Shown here one piece after another: positions 51,400 through 61,347 of a stretch of DNA of 64,000 bases. Under the pieces are notes generated by a model. That model saw only the letters and a program-made list of their open reading frames with translations, did not search any database and had not been told where the DNA came from. How positions within the stretch are numbered: position 1 is the stretch's first letter; the number at the start of each line of letters is the position of its first letter. Made by a program: the position numbers and the translations under genes. The stretch covers positions 1 to 64,000 of the forward strand of contig JAKLHY010000008.1 of NCBI GenBank assembly GCA_022709905.1, written 5' to 3'. Origin of the DNA: Verrucomicrobiota bacterium. Lineage in GTDB: Bacteria > Verrucomicrobiota > Verrucomicrobiia > Limisphaerales > UBA1319.

Positions 51400-53208
51400 T
51401 TATGGTTTTGAGACCGTGCCGTCATGATCCTGATGGCTGGCTGTATGGATCGTGTTTATGCGCAGATTGCGATAGGCAACAGGGCCATGGTCGCCTTGCA
51501 ACAGGATAGGACCCAGGGTTTTTTCATCTTCCCATCGTGCGCTTCGAGTCGGCCCCTTCAACTCGACGTTCTCGTGAATCATGTGGCCATTATGCGTGAC
51601 CCGAACCATCCTGGCATTGGCGATCTTCCTGCCGTTGTTGTCGAAGCGCGGCGCGCGGAACTGGATATCAAAACTCTGCCATTCACCCGGAGCCTTGCTG
51701 GCGTTGACTATTGGAGAGTGGCCGTCGACATTCTGCTCCTGGATCCAGCGCGGGTAGATGCCGCCGCACTCGATACCCGGGTAGGCGCCCTGGGCTACTC
51801 CATGGCTATCATACACCTGGATTTCATAACGACCCTGCAGGTAGATTCCCGAATTCGAGTGCTTGGGGATGCAGAATTCGACATGCAGATCGACATCGCC
51901 ATACTCGGTCTCTGTCATCAGATCGACCGTTTTACCCTTTGGGCCGTTCAGCAACACGCCGAAGCCGGGCGCAACCGAAAAGGCCTCCGGGTTGGACGGA
52001 TCGATCCCCGCGGTTCCGACGACCTGCCAGTCCCCCAGCGGTTGGCGCCAGCCGGCGAGATCAGCCCCGTTGAAGAGGACGTCGCTCCGGATAATCGCCT
52101 GGATGTAGGCCGTTTCTTGAGGTTGATACGGTTGTCCGTTTCTCCGGAAGATGTCGTGGAACCATAGGACGGGCGGTGCGTCATAGGCCTTGGTCCAGGA
52201 ATCCCAGGGATAGATCGTCTGGCTTTTGCCGTCGACCAGTCCCCAATTATAGGCGGCTACTCCTTTCGACTTCAGGTAGCCGAGGTTGGGATCAAACAAA
52301 CTGCCGTTGCCACGAGACATGTATTCGGTGCACAGCAACGGCCGACGGTAACGGCTCAGATGATCCACAGCATCCTTCAGGCTTCCGAGATCGCTGTAGT
52401 TGTGGAAGCTGATCACATCGGACTGAGACAGTTGGATTTGCTCGGTTGGGCTCAGTTGGTTCGGATCCGGCCATGTGCCCATCCAGACTCCGGAGGTCAA
52501 CGGCTGCGCCGGCCCCGTTCGTCGCGCCCAGTCAAACGCCTTTTTCAGGAGAGGCAGAACAAGATCGACCTTGTCGGCGGGCTCTCGATCGACGTAGGCC
52601 GGACGGTTCATGTTGTCGGGCTCATTCCAGATATCCCAGGCCTGAACGCGGGGATCACTTCGAAAACGCCCCACCACACCGGTCACATAAGCTTCCAGGG
52701 CGGGATGCTTCGTGGGATCGAGCAATGCCTCGGCGCCCGGGGTTTGCACCCAACCGGAATTATGCACGTGAGGTTTGGGGGGGCGTTGAGGTCCGAGTTT
52801 CGGGAACGGATCCCAACACGAGTCAAACAGAACAAAAACAACGCCGATGCCGCGCCGATTCGCCAGAGCAAGGAACCCGTCCAGCCGCCCTAAAAATCCG
52901 TTTGCATCCTGTTCCCAGAGCAGGTGATGCAGGTAAACGCGGATGGAATTGAATCCGAGCGATTGAGCCCAACCCAATTCCCGGTCGAGGGTCTGAGGAT
53001 CGAAGGTGTCGGCCTGGAACATTTCCAACTGGTTGATGGCGCAACTCGGCAGGAAGTTGCACCCCACCCACCAGCCTGTCTTCTGTCGCCACGCCCACGC
53101 CTTTTGTTCAGACCAGCGCCCAACCGCATCGGTGTCAGCGGCCTCGGCCGGGAAAACACTGAACAATAAAGCCGCAACCAGCCACAACCGCATGGATTCC
53201 TTTTTCAT
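51400..53208 (-). CDS. secreted glycoside hydrolase with C-terminal DUF1080 domain
   Basis: The start at 53208 gives 602 aa with a signal peptide (LWLVAALLFSVFPAEAA). Residues ~30-380 form a GH5-like clan A barrel: acid/base Glu in VQAWDIWNEPDN and nucleophile Glu in RRPLLCTEYMSR, the spacing expected for retaining enzymes. The C-terminal ~190 residues are DUF1080, the 3-keto-disaccharide hydrolase-type beta-jelly roll (DLHVEFCIPKHSNSGIYLQGRYEIQVYDS, CGGIYPRW). It may combine a glycosidase with a 3-keto-glycoside-acting domain. It diverges from the oxidoreductase gene across 147 bp. Confidence 0.83.
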   Translation of the reverse strand: MKKESMRLWLVAALLFSVFPAEAADTDAVGRWSEQKAWAWRQKTGWWVGCNFLPSCAINQLEMFQADTFDPQTLDRELGWAQSLGFNSIRVYLHHLLWEQDANGFLGRLDGFLALANRRGIGVVFVLFDSCWDPFPKLGPQRPPKPHVHNSGWVQTPGAEALLDPTKHPALEAYVTGVVGRFRSDPRVQAWDIWNEPDNMNRPAYVDREPADKVDLVLPLLKKAFDWARRTGPAQPLTSGVWMGTWPDPNQLSPTEQIQLSQSDVISFHNYSDLGSLKDAVDHLSRYRRPLLCTEYMSRGNGSLFDPNLGYLKSKGVAAYNWGLVDGKSQTIYPWDSWTKAYDAPPVLWFHDIFRRNGQPYQPQETAYIQAIIRSDVLFNGADLAGWRQPLGDWQVVGTAGIDPSNPEAFSVAPGFGVLLNGPKGKTVDLMTETEYGDVDLHVEFCIPKHSNSGIYLQGRYEIQVYDSHGVAQGAYPGIECGGIYPRWIQEQNVDGHSPIVNASKAPGEWQSFDIQFRAPRFDNNGRKIANARMVRVTHNGHMIHENVELKGPTRSARWEDEKTLGPILLQGDHGPVAYRNLRINTIHTASHQDHDGTVSKP

Positions 53209-53355
53209 AATACGATGGTCCACAATAGAACTGTTGCGGCCATCAAAGACAGTTCTTTTTAATCTGACCTGCGAAGCGGGCTGTGGATTTGCGGCTTGCT
53301 CAAGCGTCGAACAGCGGGCTACACTCATCCGTCTTCAATAGGACAACTTCAGCCG

Positions 53356-54660
53356 ATGAAACGCATGAATCGCCGACAATTCCTCCGAGAAAGTCTCGCC
53401 CTGGGAGGGGCCGTCGCACTGCCAGGGATCATTCCAGCGCGGGCGTTGGGACGGGATGGCGCCGTGGCGCCCAGCGAGAAGATCGTCGTGGGCGGCCTGG
53501 GTCTTGGCCCGCGCGGACAGTACGACCTGAGCGTGATGCTTCCCGAGAAGGACGTTCAGTTTGTCGCGGTTTGCGACGCCGTCCGCAGCCGCCGCGAACA
53601 GGTCAAGACAATCGTCGATGCCCATTACGGCAACCAGGACTGCCGGATGTACTCGGACATGTTCGAGTTGCTGGGCCGGCCCGACATTGATGCCGTGCTG
53701 ATTGCCACCGGCGATCGTTGGCATGCCCTGGCCTCGCTCCTTGCCGCGAAGGCGGGCAAGGATGTATACAGCGAGAAACCCTGCGGGATGACGATCGGCG
53801 AAATCCAGTCTCTGGCCGACGGCATCCATCGTTATGCACGGGTTTTTCAAGCCGGCACCCAGCGGCGGAGCGTCAGCAACTTTCAATATGTCGTTCATTT
53901 GGCTCAGAGCGGCAAACTGGGAAGGCTGCATACTCTCCATGCCTCGGTCTACGTCCCTTCCAAGAGCTATGCCTGGCTGCCGGCCGAACCGGAGCCTCCC
54001 AAAGATCAATGCGACTGGGATCTGTGGCTGGGCCCCGCGCCCTGGCGACCGTATAATAGCCGGTATGTCAGCGGCGGCTGGCGCGGTCATCACGATTTCG
54101 AAGCCGGGGGGAATTTCCTCGATTGGGGCGCCCATACGGTCGACCTTTGCCAATGGGCCAACCAGGCCGACCACACCACCCCGATCGAATACGAGGCGAC
54201 GCCAACCTCGATCGTTGCCCGATATGCCAACGGTGTGGAACTGATTTGCGACTTCCTTCCGACCGCCTTCGGAAACCGCGATCCCCAATATCACACCTCC
54301 ACCGGCACTTGCCCGGTGCGTTTCGAAGGCGACGAAGGCTGGGTTGAAACCGGCGATAATATGCAGTTGGTTTTTTCTGAGAATCTCGCAAAGACCCTGG
54401 GACGCCAGTATGCCGGGACTGGCCTGAGTTCGGCGGGACACGGCCGGAATTTCTTCGATTGCGTCCGATCCAGGGCTCTGCCCGTCTGCAACCAAAATAT
54501 CATGCGCCGGTCGCACATCGCCTGTTTTGCGGCCCAATTGTCGTGGCAGTTGGGACGGAAACTCACCCTGGACCCCGTCAAGGAGGAATTCATCGATGAC
54601 GAGGAGGCCAATCGGATGCGTCGCCGCGCGACGCGCGAACCCTGGAGCTTCAATATCTAA
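53356..54660 (+). CDS. Tat-exported Gfo/Idh/MocA oxidoreductase
   Basis: The 434-aa protein has the Tat leader NRRQFLRESLALGGAVALPG. The NAD(P)-binding part reads KIVVGGLGLGPRGQYDLSVML, ADIDAVLIATGD-type text (PDIDAVLIATGDRWHALASLLAAKAGKDVYSEKP), and the conserved EKP motif is present. RVFQAGTQRRSVSNFQ and GGGNFLDWGAHTVDLCQW-like segments (AGGNFLDWGAHTVDL) complete the fold. Such proteins oxidise sugars at C3 or act as oxidoreductases on cyclitols in the periplasm, probably with a tightly bound cofactor. It is followed after 41 bp by the HEAT-DUF1080 gene. Confidence 0.9.
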   Translation: MKRMNRRQFLRESLALGGAVALPGIIPARALGRDGAVAPSEKIVVGGLGLGPRGQYDLSVMLPEKDVQFVAVCDAVRSRREQVKTIVDAHYGNQDCRMYSDMFELLGRPDIDAVLIATGDRWHALASLLAAKAGKDVYSEKPCGMTIGEIQSLADGIHRYARVFQAGTQRRSVSNFQYVVHLAQSGKLGRLHTLHASVYVPSKSYAWLPAEPEPPKDQCDWDLWLGPAPWRPYNSRYVSGGWRGHHDFEAGGNFLDWGAHTVDLCQWANQADHTTPIEYEATPTSIVARYANGVELICDFLPTAFGNRDPQYHTSTGTCPVRFEGDEGWVETGDNMQLVFSENLAKTLGRQYAGTGLSSAGHGRNFFDCVRSRALPVCNQNIMRRSHIACFAAQLSWQLGRKLTLDPVKEEFIDDEEANRMRRRATREPWSFNI

Positions 54661-54701
54661 ACCTTCCGGATCATCATCGACTCAACCGGACCCCGAGAAT
54701 T

Positions 54702-57224
54702 ATGCTTATTCGCCTTGCACTCCTCATATTACCGTTCGGATGGCTGCTATTAAACCCGGCGATTGCCGCTGATGATCATTCCGAAAAGACCCGGAAACTC
54801 GTGGATGTTCTTCAGTCCGACGCTTCGTTTTTCGACAAAGCGCGGGCCTGCCAGCAACTCGGCGAGGTGGGCGACAGCCGGGCCGTCGCTGCCCTGGCCG
54901 CCCTCCTCGCGGATGAACACCTGAGCGCCTACGCGCGGAGCGGCCTGGAGGGCATTCCCGATCCCGGCGCCGCCGAAGCCCTGCGAAGCGCCACCGCCAA
55001 GCTTAAGGGCAACCTCCTCGTCGGTGTCATCAATTCGTTGGGCGTCCTGCGGGATCCCAAGGCGGTCGGGCTTTTAAAGCAGTTCGCCTCCGATCCCGCT
55101 TCCGGCGCCGCCAAAGAAGCTTTGCTGGCTTTGGGCTGGATTTCGGCCGATGAATCGATCGGAATAGTCCGCGAAGCCCTCGAGAAAGAGCCGGGAATCA
55201 ACCGTCCTGATGCTGCGGCGGCCTGTTTGCTGGCCGCCGAGCAACGGTTGGCCGCCGGGGACCTTAGCACCGCCACAGCCCTCTACGACGCCGTCCGCCA
55301 CGCCAATGTCGCCCTGTCTTATCGCGCGGCTGCGACCCGCGGGGCGATTGTCGCCCGAAAAGCCAACGGCATTCCTTTGCTGATCGAACAATTGAGATCC
55401 GGTGATCGAATCCTGCGCCACGCGGCCCTGATAGCCCTCCGTGAAATTCCCAGTGACGCCCTGGCCGGCGCCTTAAACGCCGAGCTCGATCAAGCCTCCG
55501 CCGAGCTTCAAGTCCAGCTGCTCATCGCCCTGAGGGATTGTCATAATGCGCAGTCGCTCCCGTTAATCCAAGCCAAGACCACCAGCGAGCATGCGGAGGT
55601 GCGCAAGACCGCCCTGGTTGTTCTGGGCCAGATCGGTGGCGCGGCTGAGGCGCGGGCCTTGCTCAGGGCCACGTCGGATAACCGGAACCCCGAAGAAACC
55701 GCCGAAGCTCTAAACAGCCTAAGACAAATGGAGGGAGATGACATTAATGCACAGATCGTTCAAGCCCTGGCCTCGGCCAAGGATGTAACCTTGCGCGTTG
55801 AATGGATCCGGTTGCTGGGGAATCGCGGGGCGACGAACGCCGCCCTAGTCCTTCTCACTCAAGCCGAGGATCCGGATCACAGGATTCGTGTCGCCGCGCT
55901 GCGCGCCCTGAGGTCTCTCGCTCGTTCCGAGGATTTACCGGCCTTAATCAAGCTGACGAAATCCAGTCGGGATGACACGGTGAGAGAGGCCGCGGAGGCC
56001 GCGGTGGTTGGCCTCTGCACCCGGAGCGGTCAGGTGGCCAACGGCAGCGAGGCGATTCTCGCCGAGATGAAACAAGCCGCCGATCCGGTCCTCAAAAACT
56101 CATGGATTAGAATTCTTGTATCGTTGGGAAATGCGCAATCTCTCCCGGCTATCCTGGCCGCAACAAAAGATCCGAACGAATCCGTTGCGGCCCATGCCGT
56201 CGAACAATTGGCCCGCTGGCCCGATCCGGCGCCCATGGATGATCTCCTGGCCGTGCTTCAAACCGGCGCGAATGCCGACCTGAGGAAACGCGCGCTGACC
56301 TCGGTCATCCAATTAGCCAGCACCGCTGCGGATGAACACCAGCGTCCGGAAAGCACATTGATCCAATGGTTGCAGCAAGCCAGCCTGGCAAGCCAGACCC
56401 GCGAGGACCGGCGCCTGATCATCTCCGTCCTCGGCCGCGTGAATCATGTTGGTAGTCTGCGCTTGCTCACGAAATTCCTCGACGATTCGGAACTTCGAAA
56501 CGAAGCCGCTTTTGCTGTTGTTCAGATCGCCCCCGCTGTGCGGGATGCTGATCCCCCCGCACTCAAGGCCGCCCTCGAAAAAATTGTCGCGAACTCCCAA
56601 AATCCAACCCTGCGCCAGGAGGCCGCGAAGATTGCCGCGTCAATTTCCGATGAGGACAGGAGGCTTCCGCTCTTCGATGGCCGATCGCTGGCCGGCTGGG
56701 AGGGCGACACAAACGTCTGGCGCGTCAAGGAGGGAGTGATTGTCGGCGGTTCTTTGGATGGGAATCCGCGCAACGAATTCCTGGCGACCCGGAGAAGCTA
56801 CACGAACTTTATCCTGCGACTGGAATACAAGCTGGTCGGCGGCGAGGGTTTTGTGAATGGCGGCGTGCAATTCCGAAGCGTGCGTGTTCCACAACCGCCC
56901 AACGAGATGAGCGGCTACCAGGCGGACATTGGCGCTGGCTACTCCGGCGCTCTATACGATGAGTCACGCCGGAACAAGTTCCTCGCACAACCCGCGGACG
57001 ACCTGATCAAGAGGCTGGAGCACCCGGGCGACTGGAATCGCTACGAGGTGCGTTGCAGGGGGGCGCAAATCCAGATCATGCTCAATGACGAAAAAACCGT
57101 TGACTATACCGAGACCGACCCGACGATACCCCAAACCGGCCTGATCGCGCTCCAGATTCATGGCAACTGCAAAGCCGAAATCTCGTTCCGCAACCTTACG
57201 CTTCAAGATCTCTCTCAGCCCTAA
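54702..57224 (+). CDS. exported HEAT-repeat protein with DUF1080 domain
   Basis: The 840-aa protein has a signal peptide, then a long array of HEAT-like helical repeats (residues ~25-640, with repeated ALRALRSLARSEDLPALI-like and VLGQIGGAAEARALL-like units). The C-terminal ~190 residues are DUF1080 (LPLFDGRSLAGWEGDTNVWRV, ILRLEYKLVGGEGFVNGGVQFRS, EMSGYQADIGAGYSGALYDE). DUF1080 proteins act on 3-keto-glycosides. Together with the preceding oxidoreductase this gives oxidation followed by cleavage of glycosides. The HEAT part may bind a partner protein. Confidence 0.87.
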   Translation: MLIRLALLILPFGWLLLNPAIAADDHSEKTRKLVDVLQSDASFFDKARACQQLGEVGDSRAVAALAALLADEHLSAYARSGLEGIPDPGAAEALRSATAKLKGNLLVGVINSLGVLRDPKAVGLLKQFASDPASGAAKEALLALGWISADESIGIVREALEKEPGINRPDAAAACLLAAEQRLAAGDLSTATALYDAVRHANVALSYRAAATRGAIVARKANGIPLLIEQLRSGDRILRHAALIALREIPSDALAGALNAELDQASAELQVQLLIALRDCHNAQSLPLIQAKTTSEHAEVRKTALVVLGQIGGAAEARALLRATSDNRNPEETAEALNSLRQMEGDDINAQIVQALASAKDVTLRVEWIRLLGNRGATNAALVLLTQAEDPDHRIRVAALRALRSLARSEDLPALIKLTKSSRDDTVREAAEAAVVGLCTRSGQVANGSEAILAEMKQAADPVLKNSWIRILVSLGNAQSLPAILAATKDPNESVAAHAVEQLARWPDPAPMDDLLAVLQTGANADLRKRALTSVIQLASTAADEHQRPESTLIQWLQQASLASQTREDRRLIISVLGRVNHVGSLRLLTKFLDDSELRNEAAFAVVQIAPAVRDADPPALKAALEKIVANSQNPTLRQEAAKIAASISDEDRRLPLFDGRSLAGWEGDTNVWRVKEGVIVGGSLDGNPRNEFLATRRSYTNFILRLEYKLVGGEGFVNGGVQFRSVRVPQPPNEMSGYQADIGAGYSGALYDESRRNKFLAQPADDLIKRLEHPGDWNRYEVRCRGAQIQIMLNDEKTVDYTETDPTIPQTGLIALQIHGNCKAEISFRNLTLQDLSQP

Positions 57225-57254
57225 CGAGGCGCTCCGACCCGCATATCCCCGCAG

Positions 57255-58358
57255 TCATCCCAAGCGGCGGCGAAACATCCAATCCGCGGCGGTCAGAGTC
57301 ATGCCCGCAATCAAAATCAGAGGCCACAACGCGCGCAAGAGAACGGGGAAGCCCGCATCCTTGAGGAATACGCCTTTGACGATAATGATGAAGTGCTGAA
57401 GCGGATTAAGCCAATCGAGATGGCGGAGCCATAGGGGCATGTTTTCGACCGGGGAAGGAAATCCGGAAAGCAGCACGGCGGGCATCATGAAGCTGAACAC
57501 CCCCAGGAAGGCTTGTTGTTGGGTCGAGCAGATCGACGAAATCAACAGGCCTATGCCCGCCAGGGCCAGGATGTAGAAGAACATGCTGCCATAAAGCAAA
57601 ACCACGGAGCCCTGGAAGGGGATTCGGTATAAAAAAATGCCCGCGGTCAGAATGATGGTCGCCTGAAAAGCCGCCACCAGCAGAGCGGGGATGGTTTTGC
57701 CCACCATGATCATCCCCGGTGTCAACGGCGACACCAGCAGTTGATCGAAGGTTCCTTGCTCGCGTTCCCGCGCGATCGACAAGGAGGTGACGACGAGTGT
57801 GCTGATCGTGGTAATAATCGCCACAAGACTCGGAATGATGTGGCGCACATACTCGAGGTTCGGATTGAACCAATGGCGCACAACGAATTCAGGCGTCCTG
57901 GTCGCGCTCCAGCCCTGGCGATCCTCGAGGTAGGAATCGAGGATTTGCCGGACATAACCGAGCGCGATTTGCGCGCTGTTAGATCGCCGTCCGTCCAGGA
58001 TGGCCTGGATCGACACCGTTCGATTGGCGGCGAGGTTACGCGAGAATTCGGATGGGAACCTCAGCACCAGCAACGCCTCCTGGCGATCAATTGCACGGCG
58101 GACTTCCGCATCCGAGTGGAGGTGTTGCACCCGGGTAAAGGCCTTTGCGCGCGAGAGCCGTTGCAGGAGTTCAACCGATTCCGATCCTCCATCCTCATTG
58201 AAAATGCCCAACGTGTTGTTCTTAACCTCGAGCGTTGCAGCGAATGGAAAAACCGCCAACTGCAAGAGCACAGGACCAATCAAAAGCATCCGTCCCTGGC
58301 GATCCTGCAAAAGGGCGCACAGTTCTTTGATGATCAGAGTGAGGATGCGATAGACCAT
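57255..58358 (-). CDS. ybhR: ABC-2 type permease (YbhR-like)
   Basis: The 367-aa protein has one N-terminal helix (RMLLIGPVLLQLAVFPFAATLEV), a large periplasmic domain (~45-170) and five C-terminal helices. The ABC-2 signature is SIAREREQGTFDQLLVSPLTPGMIMVGKTIPALLVA, and PSPVENMPLWLRHLDWLNPLQHF lies near the end. This is the layout of YbhR/YhhJ half-permeases that work as pairs with YbhS and the double ATPase YbhF. It is the last gene of the operon, 19 bp after the sister permease gene. The exported substrate is probably a drug or toxic organic compound. Confidence 0.88.
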   Translation of the reverse strand: MVYRILTLIIKELCALLQDRQGRMLLIGPVLLQLAVFPFAATLEVKNNTLGIFNEDGGSESVELLQRLSRAKAFTRVQHLHSDAEVRRAIDRQEALLVLRFPSEFSRNLAANRTVSIQAILDGRRSNSAQIALGYVRQILDSYLEDRQGWSATRTPEFVVRHWFNPNLEYVRHIIPSLVAIITTISTLVVTSLSIAREREQGTFDQLLVSPLTPGMIMVGKTIPALLVAAFQATIILTAGIFLYRIPFQGSVVLLYGSMFFYILALAGIGLLISSICSTQQQAFLGVFSFMMPAVLLSGFPSPVENMPLWLRHLDWLNPLQHFIIIVKGVFLKDAGFPVLLRALWPLILIAGMTLTAADWMFRRRLG

Positions 58359-58377
58359 GTAATGTTCAGTTCTGGAT

Positions 58378-59526
58378 TTATTCCAACGTTCGACGCGTCT
58401 TGACCGCCGTCAGGCCAATGAAAAGGCCTGAGGCAACGATCAGAAAGATCATGGAGTGGATCAGCACGGGCCAGACGTTGCCAGCCTGGAACAGGGTTTG
58501 CATGGCGGTGACGAAATATCGGGCTGGAATCAGATAGGTGATCCCGCGGATCACGGCCGGCATGCTGCGGATCTCAAAGATGAATCCCGAGAGAATCATG
58601 GCTGGCAGAAACGCCGCGTTCAACGCGGCCTGCGCCGCGTTGAATTGATTGCGGGAGGCTGTGGATAACAGCAATCCCATGCCCAGGGCACTGCCAAGGA
58701 AAAGGGATCCGATGAGCCATAACACCAGGACCGATCCGCGAAATGGCACCTTGAGCAGAAACACCGCGACTCCCACGCATATCAGCAACGAAATGATCCC
58801 GAGGGCGTAATACGGAAGCAGCTTGCTAAGGAGTAGTTCCGCGCGCCGGACCGGTGAAGCCAGCAGGGCTTCCATCGTGCCGCGTTCCCATTCCCGCGCG
58901 ACGACCAGGGAAGTCAGCAAGGCGCCAATGACGGTCATGATGATCGTGATGGAACCCGGGATCAGGTAATGCCGGCTTTCGGCGGTGGGATTAAACCAGA
59001 ACCGGGGTTCCAGAATCACGGACGCCTTGGGAGGAAGCCCTTGTTCCGCCGCCCGTTGCAGATGCCAGAGTTCCCAGGCCCCCTTCAGGTAGTTCTCGAC
59101 GAAATTGGCCGTGTTCGGCTCCGCGCCATCTGTAATCACGAGCACCGGCGCCTCTCCTCCGGGGCGTTTCAGTTTCTCAGCGAAATCAGGGCTGATGACG
59201 ATAAATCCCCGCACACGCCCCTCGGTCAGTGCTTGGCCCATGGCCGCCCGATCGCTGCCGGTGAGAACGTCCAGGTAAGGAGATCCATACAGGCTTTCGG
59301 CAAAATGACGAGCTTCAGGACTGATATCCTCCAGGACCAAACCCACTTTAAGCGCCGACGTGTCAAAGTTGATCCCATACCCGAAGATAAACAACATCAC
59401 AATCGGCAGCACAAACGCAATGAGGTTGCTACTCGGATCGCGAACGATCTGCAGAGTTTCCTTGCGGCAAAGGGCCCCCAGCCGCCTCAATGAACCGCCG
59501 GACAATTGTGGATGGGTTCGGATCAT
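58378..59526 (-). CDS. ybhS: ABC-2 type permease (YbhS-like)
   Basis: The start at 59526 overlaps the ATPase stop by 4 nt (382 aa); the frame extends upstream but inside the ATPase gene. Topology matches its sister: N-terminal helix LIAFVLPIVMLFIFGYGINFD, a periplasmic domain, and VVAREWERGTMEALLASPVRRAELLLSKLLPYY as the ABC-2 signature, ending in helices FLPAMILSGFIFEIRSMPAVIRGITYLIPARYF. It forms the heterodimeric channel with the next gene product. Confidence 0.88.
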   Translation of the reverse strand: MIRTHPQLSGGSLRRLGALCRKETLQIVRDPSSNLIAFVLPIVMLFIFGYGINFDTSALKVGLVLEDISPEARHFAESLYGSPYLDVLTGSDRAAMGQALTEGRVRGFIVISPDFAEKLKRPGGEAPVLVITDGAEPNTANFVENYLKGAWELWHLQRAAEQGLPPKASVILEPRFWFNPTAESRHYLIPGSITIIMTVIGALLTSLVVAREWERGTMEALLASPVRRAELLLSKLLPYYALGIISLLICVGVAVFLLKVPFRGSVLVLWLIGSLFLGSALGMGLLLSTASRNQFNAAQAALNAAFLPAMILSGFIFEIRSMPAVIRGITYLIPARYFVTAMQTLFQAGNVWPVLIHSMIFLIVASGLFIGLTAVKTRRTLE

Positions 59527-61295
59527 AGATCCTGGCTTTTCGCTTGCTTTTGGATTAACTCGATAAAAGCGTCTTCCATGGAAGGATCCGGATTTTCGGG
59601 CGTAAGCGCCTGTTCTTTGAGTTGGTCCGGGGTGCCCGTGGCGATGATTTGGCCGCGAAACACCAGGGCAATGTGGTCGCAATACTCCGCTTCATCCATG
59701 AAATGAGTGGTGACCACGACGGTGACTCCGTTTTCAACCAGGCCATTGATGTGCGTCCAAAATTCCCGTCGCGTGACCGGATCCACTCCCGACGTGGGTT
59801 CATCGAGGAACAGAAGGTCGGGTTCGTGCATCACGGCGCAGGCCAGGGCCAGGCGTTGTTTGAATCCTAGCGGCAGGCTCTCCGCCGTCGCCTTCAAATA
59901 CGGCTCCAGCTTGAAGACCTGAATCATCGCATCGACGCATTCGCGCTGGTTTGCTCCCCGCAGCCCGTAAGCTCCCGAGAAGAACTTCAGGTTCTGAAGT
60001 GCCGTCAGATTGCTGTACAAAGAGAATTTCTGCGCCATATATCCCAGACACTGACGGGCTCGGCTCGGGCTGCCTTTCAAATCAATGCCCATGACATGGG
60101 CGGTTCCGGACGTGGGCGTCAGCAAACCGCACATCATCCGGAACACCGTTGATTTTCCGGCGCCGTTAGGTCCCAGCAGGCCGAAAACCTCGCCGCGGCG
60201 CACCGCAAAGCTAATTCGGTCGGCGGCCTTGAACTCGCCGAACCGCTTCGTCAACTCGACGGCTTCCACGACCGCTTCACGCCCGTCCTGCTGCTTCCGG
60301 ACATGGTGAATCAAGGCGGATTCAGCCTGCGGTCCGCCTCCCAGCAAGTCGATGAAGGCGTCCTCAAATCGAGGCGAAGCCCGAACCATTCGAGCCTGTT
60401 TCCCGGCTTCAAGGTGGTCTAGGGTTGGGAGAACGGCGTCCTGTCGGAGAACCATCCGCACACTGTGTCCCTGGATCACGGCATCCAGGACTTCCGGACG
60501 GCGAAGCACCCGAGCCAGCAGCCGCCGCCGGCTTCCCGCCGGTTCCCGAATCTGCCAGCAACGCTCCGCGACCCGGGAGGTGAGGTCCCGGGGATTGCCC
60601 GCAAACAACAGCTTCCCTTCGTTTAAAAGGAGCACTTCTCCGCATAACTCGGCCTCGTCGAGGTAGGCCGTGCTCCAAATGACTGTGAGCCCCTCACGGA
60701 TCAGGTCATGAACCATCCTCCATAACTCCCGCCGTGAGATCGGATCCACACCCACGCCGGGCTCGTCCAGCAACAGCAGCCGGGGATGTCCCAACAGCGC
60801 GCAAGCCAGCCCCAGCTTTTGCTTCATGCCTCCCGACAGCCGTCCTGCCAGCCTCGTCGTGAAACTAACCAGATCCGTAAAACGCAGCAAACGATCGAAA
60901 ACCACCATCCGCTCTTCGCCGACAACCCCACGCAAATCCGCGTGGAGATCCAGGTTCTCCTGCACCGTGAGATCTTCATACAGGCCGAACTTCTGAGGCA
61001 TGTACCCAATCAACTCACGCCAGGCCTCGGGGCTGTCCCAGTCCGAGGCATCTCCGCTCTCATCCAGGTCATCGTTCTTGGATCCCGCCAAATCCCGGAT
61101 TCGAATCTGTCCCGAACTCGGGATCAGCAAGCCCGCCAGCAGCCGCATCAGGGTGGTCTTGCCCGCCCCATCAGGTCCCACCAGCCCCGTCACAATCCCG
61201 GATCTGATCCGGGCTGACACCTGGGTCAACGCCGGTTTGGCCGAGCCCGCAAAGGCTTTTTCAAGCGCATCAATCTCGATCAGTCTGTCGGACAT
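59523..61295 (-). CDS. ybhF: double ABC ATPase (YbhF-like)
   Basis: The 590-aa protein has two nucleotide-binding domains. First: Walker A GPDGAGKTTLMRLL, signature RLSGGMKQKLGLACALLG, Walker B LLLLDEPGVGVDP. Second: GPNGAGKSTVFRMM, degenerate signature ESLPLGFKQRLALACAVMH, LLFLDEPTSGVDPVTRREFW. Both keep catalytic Glu and switch His (WSTAYLDEAELC replaces TH with TA in the first; TTHFMDEAEYC in the second), so the second site is canonical and the first lacks the H-loop His. It powers export through the two permeases. The gene follows the fusion-protein gene by 52 bp. Confidence 0.9.
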   Translation of the reverse strand: MSDRLIEIDALEKAFAGSAKPALTQVSARIRSGIVTGLVGPDGAGKTTLMRLLAGLLIPSSGQIRIRDLAGSKNDDLDESGDASDWDSPEAWRELIGYMPQKFGLYEDLTVQENLDLHADLRGVVGEERMVVFDRLLRFTDLVSFTTRLAGRLSGGMKQKLGLACALLGHPRLLLLDEPGVGVDPISRRELWRMVHDLIREGLTVIWSTAYLDEAELCGEVLLLNEGKLLFAGNPRDLTSRVAERCWQIREPAGSRRRLLARVLRRPEVLDAVIQGHSVRMVLRQDAVLPTLDHLEAGKQARMVRASPRFEDAFIDLLGGGPQAESALIHHVRKQQDGREAVVEAVELTKRFGEFKAADRISFAVRRGEVFGLLGPNGAGKSTVFRMMCGLLTPTSGTAHVMGIDLKGSPSRARQCLGYMAQKFSLYSNLTALQNLKFFSGAYGLRGANQRECVDAMIQVFKLEPYLKATAESLPLGFKQRLALACAVMHEPDLLFLDEPTSGVDPVTRREFWTHINGLVENGVTVVVTTHFMDEAEYCDHIALVFRGQIIATGTPDQLKEQALTPENPDPSMEDAFIELIQKQAKSQDL

Positions 61296-61347
61296 GGCCG
61301 ATGGAACCAATGGCTTCGTAAGTGACCGGGGTAAGAGGTTTCGAGGA

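Noticed and set aside
53335..54537. 400-codon minus-strand frame opposite the Gfo/Idh/MocA gene
   Set aside because: Antisense shadow of a clearly conserved gene.
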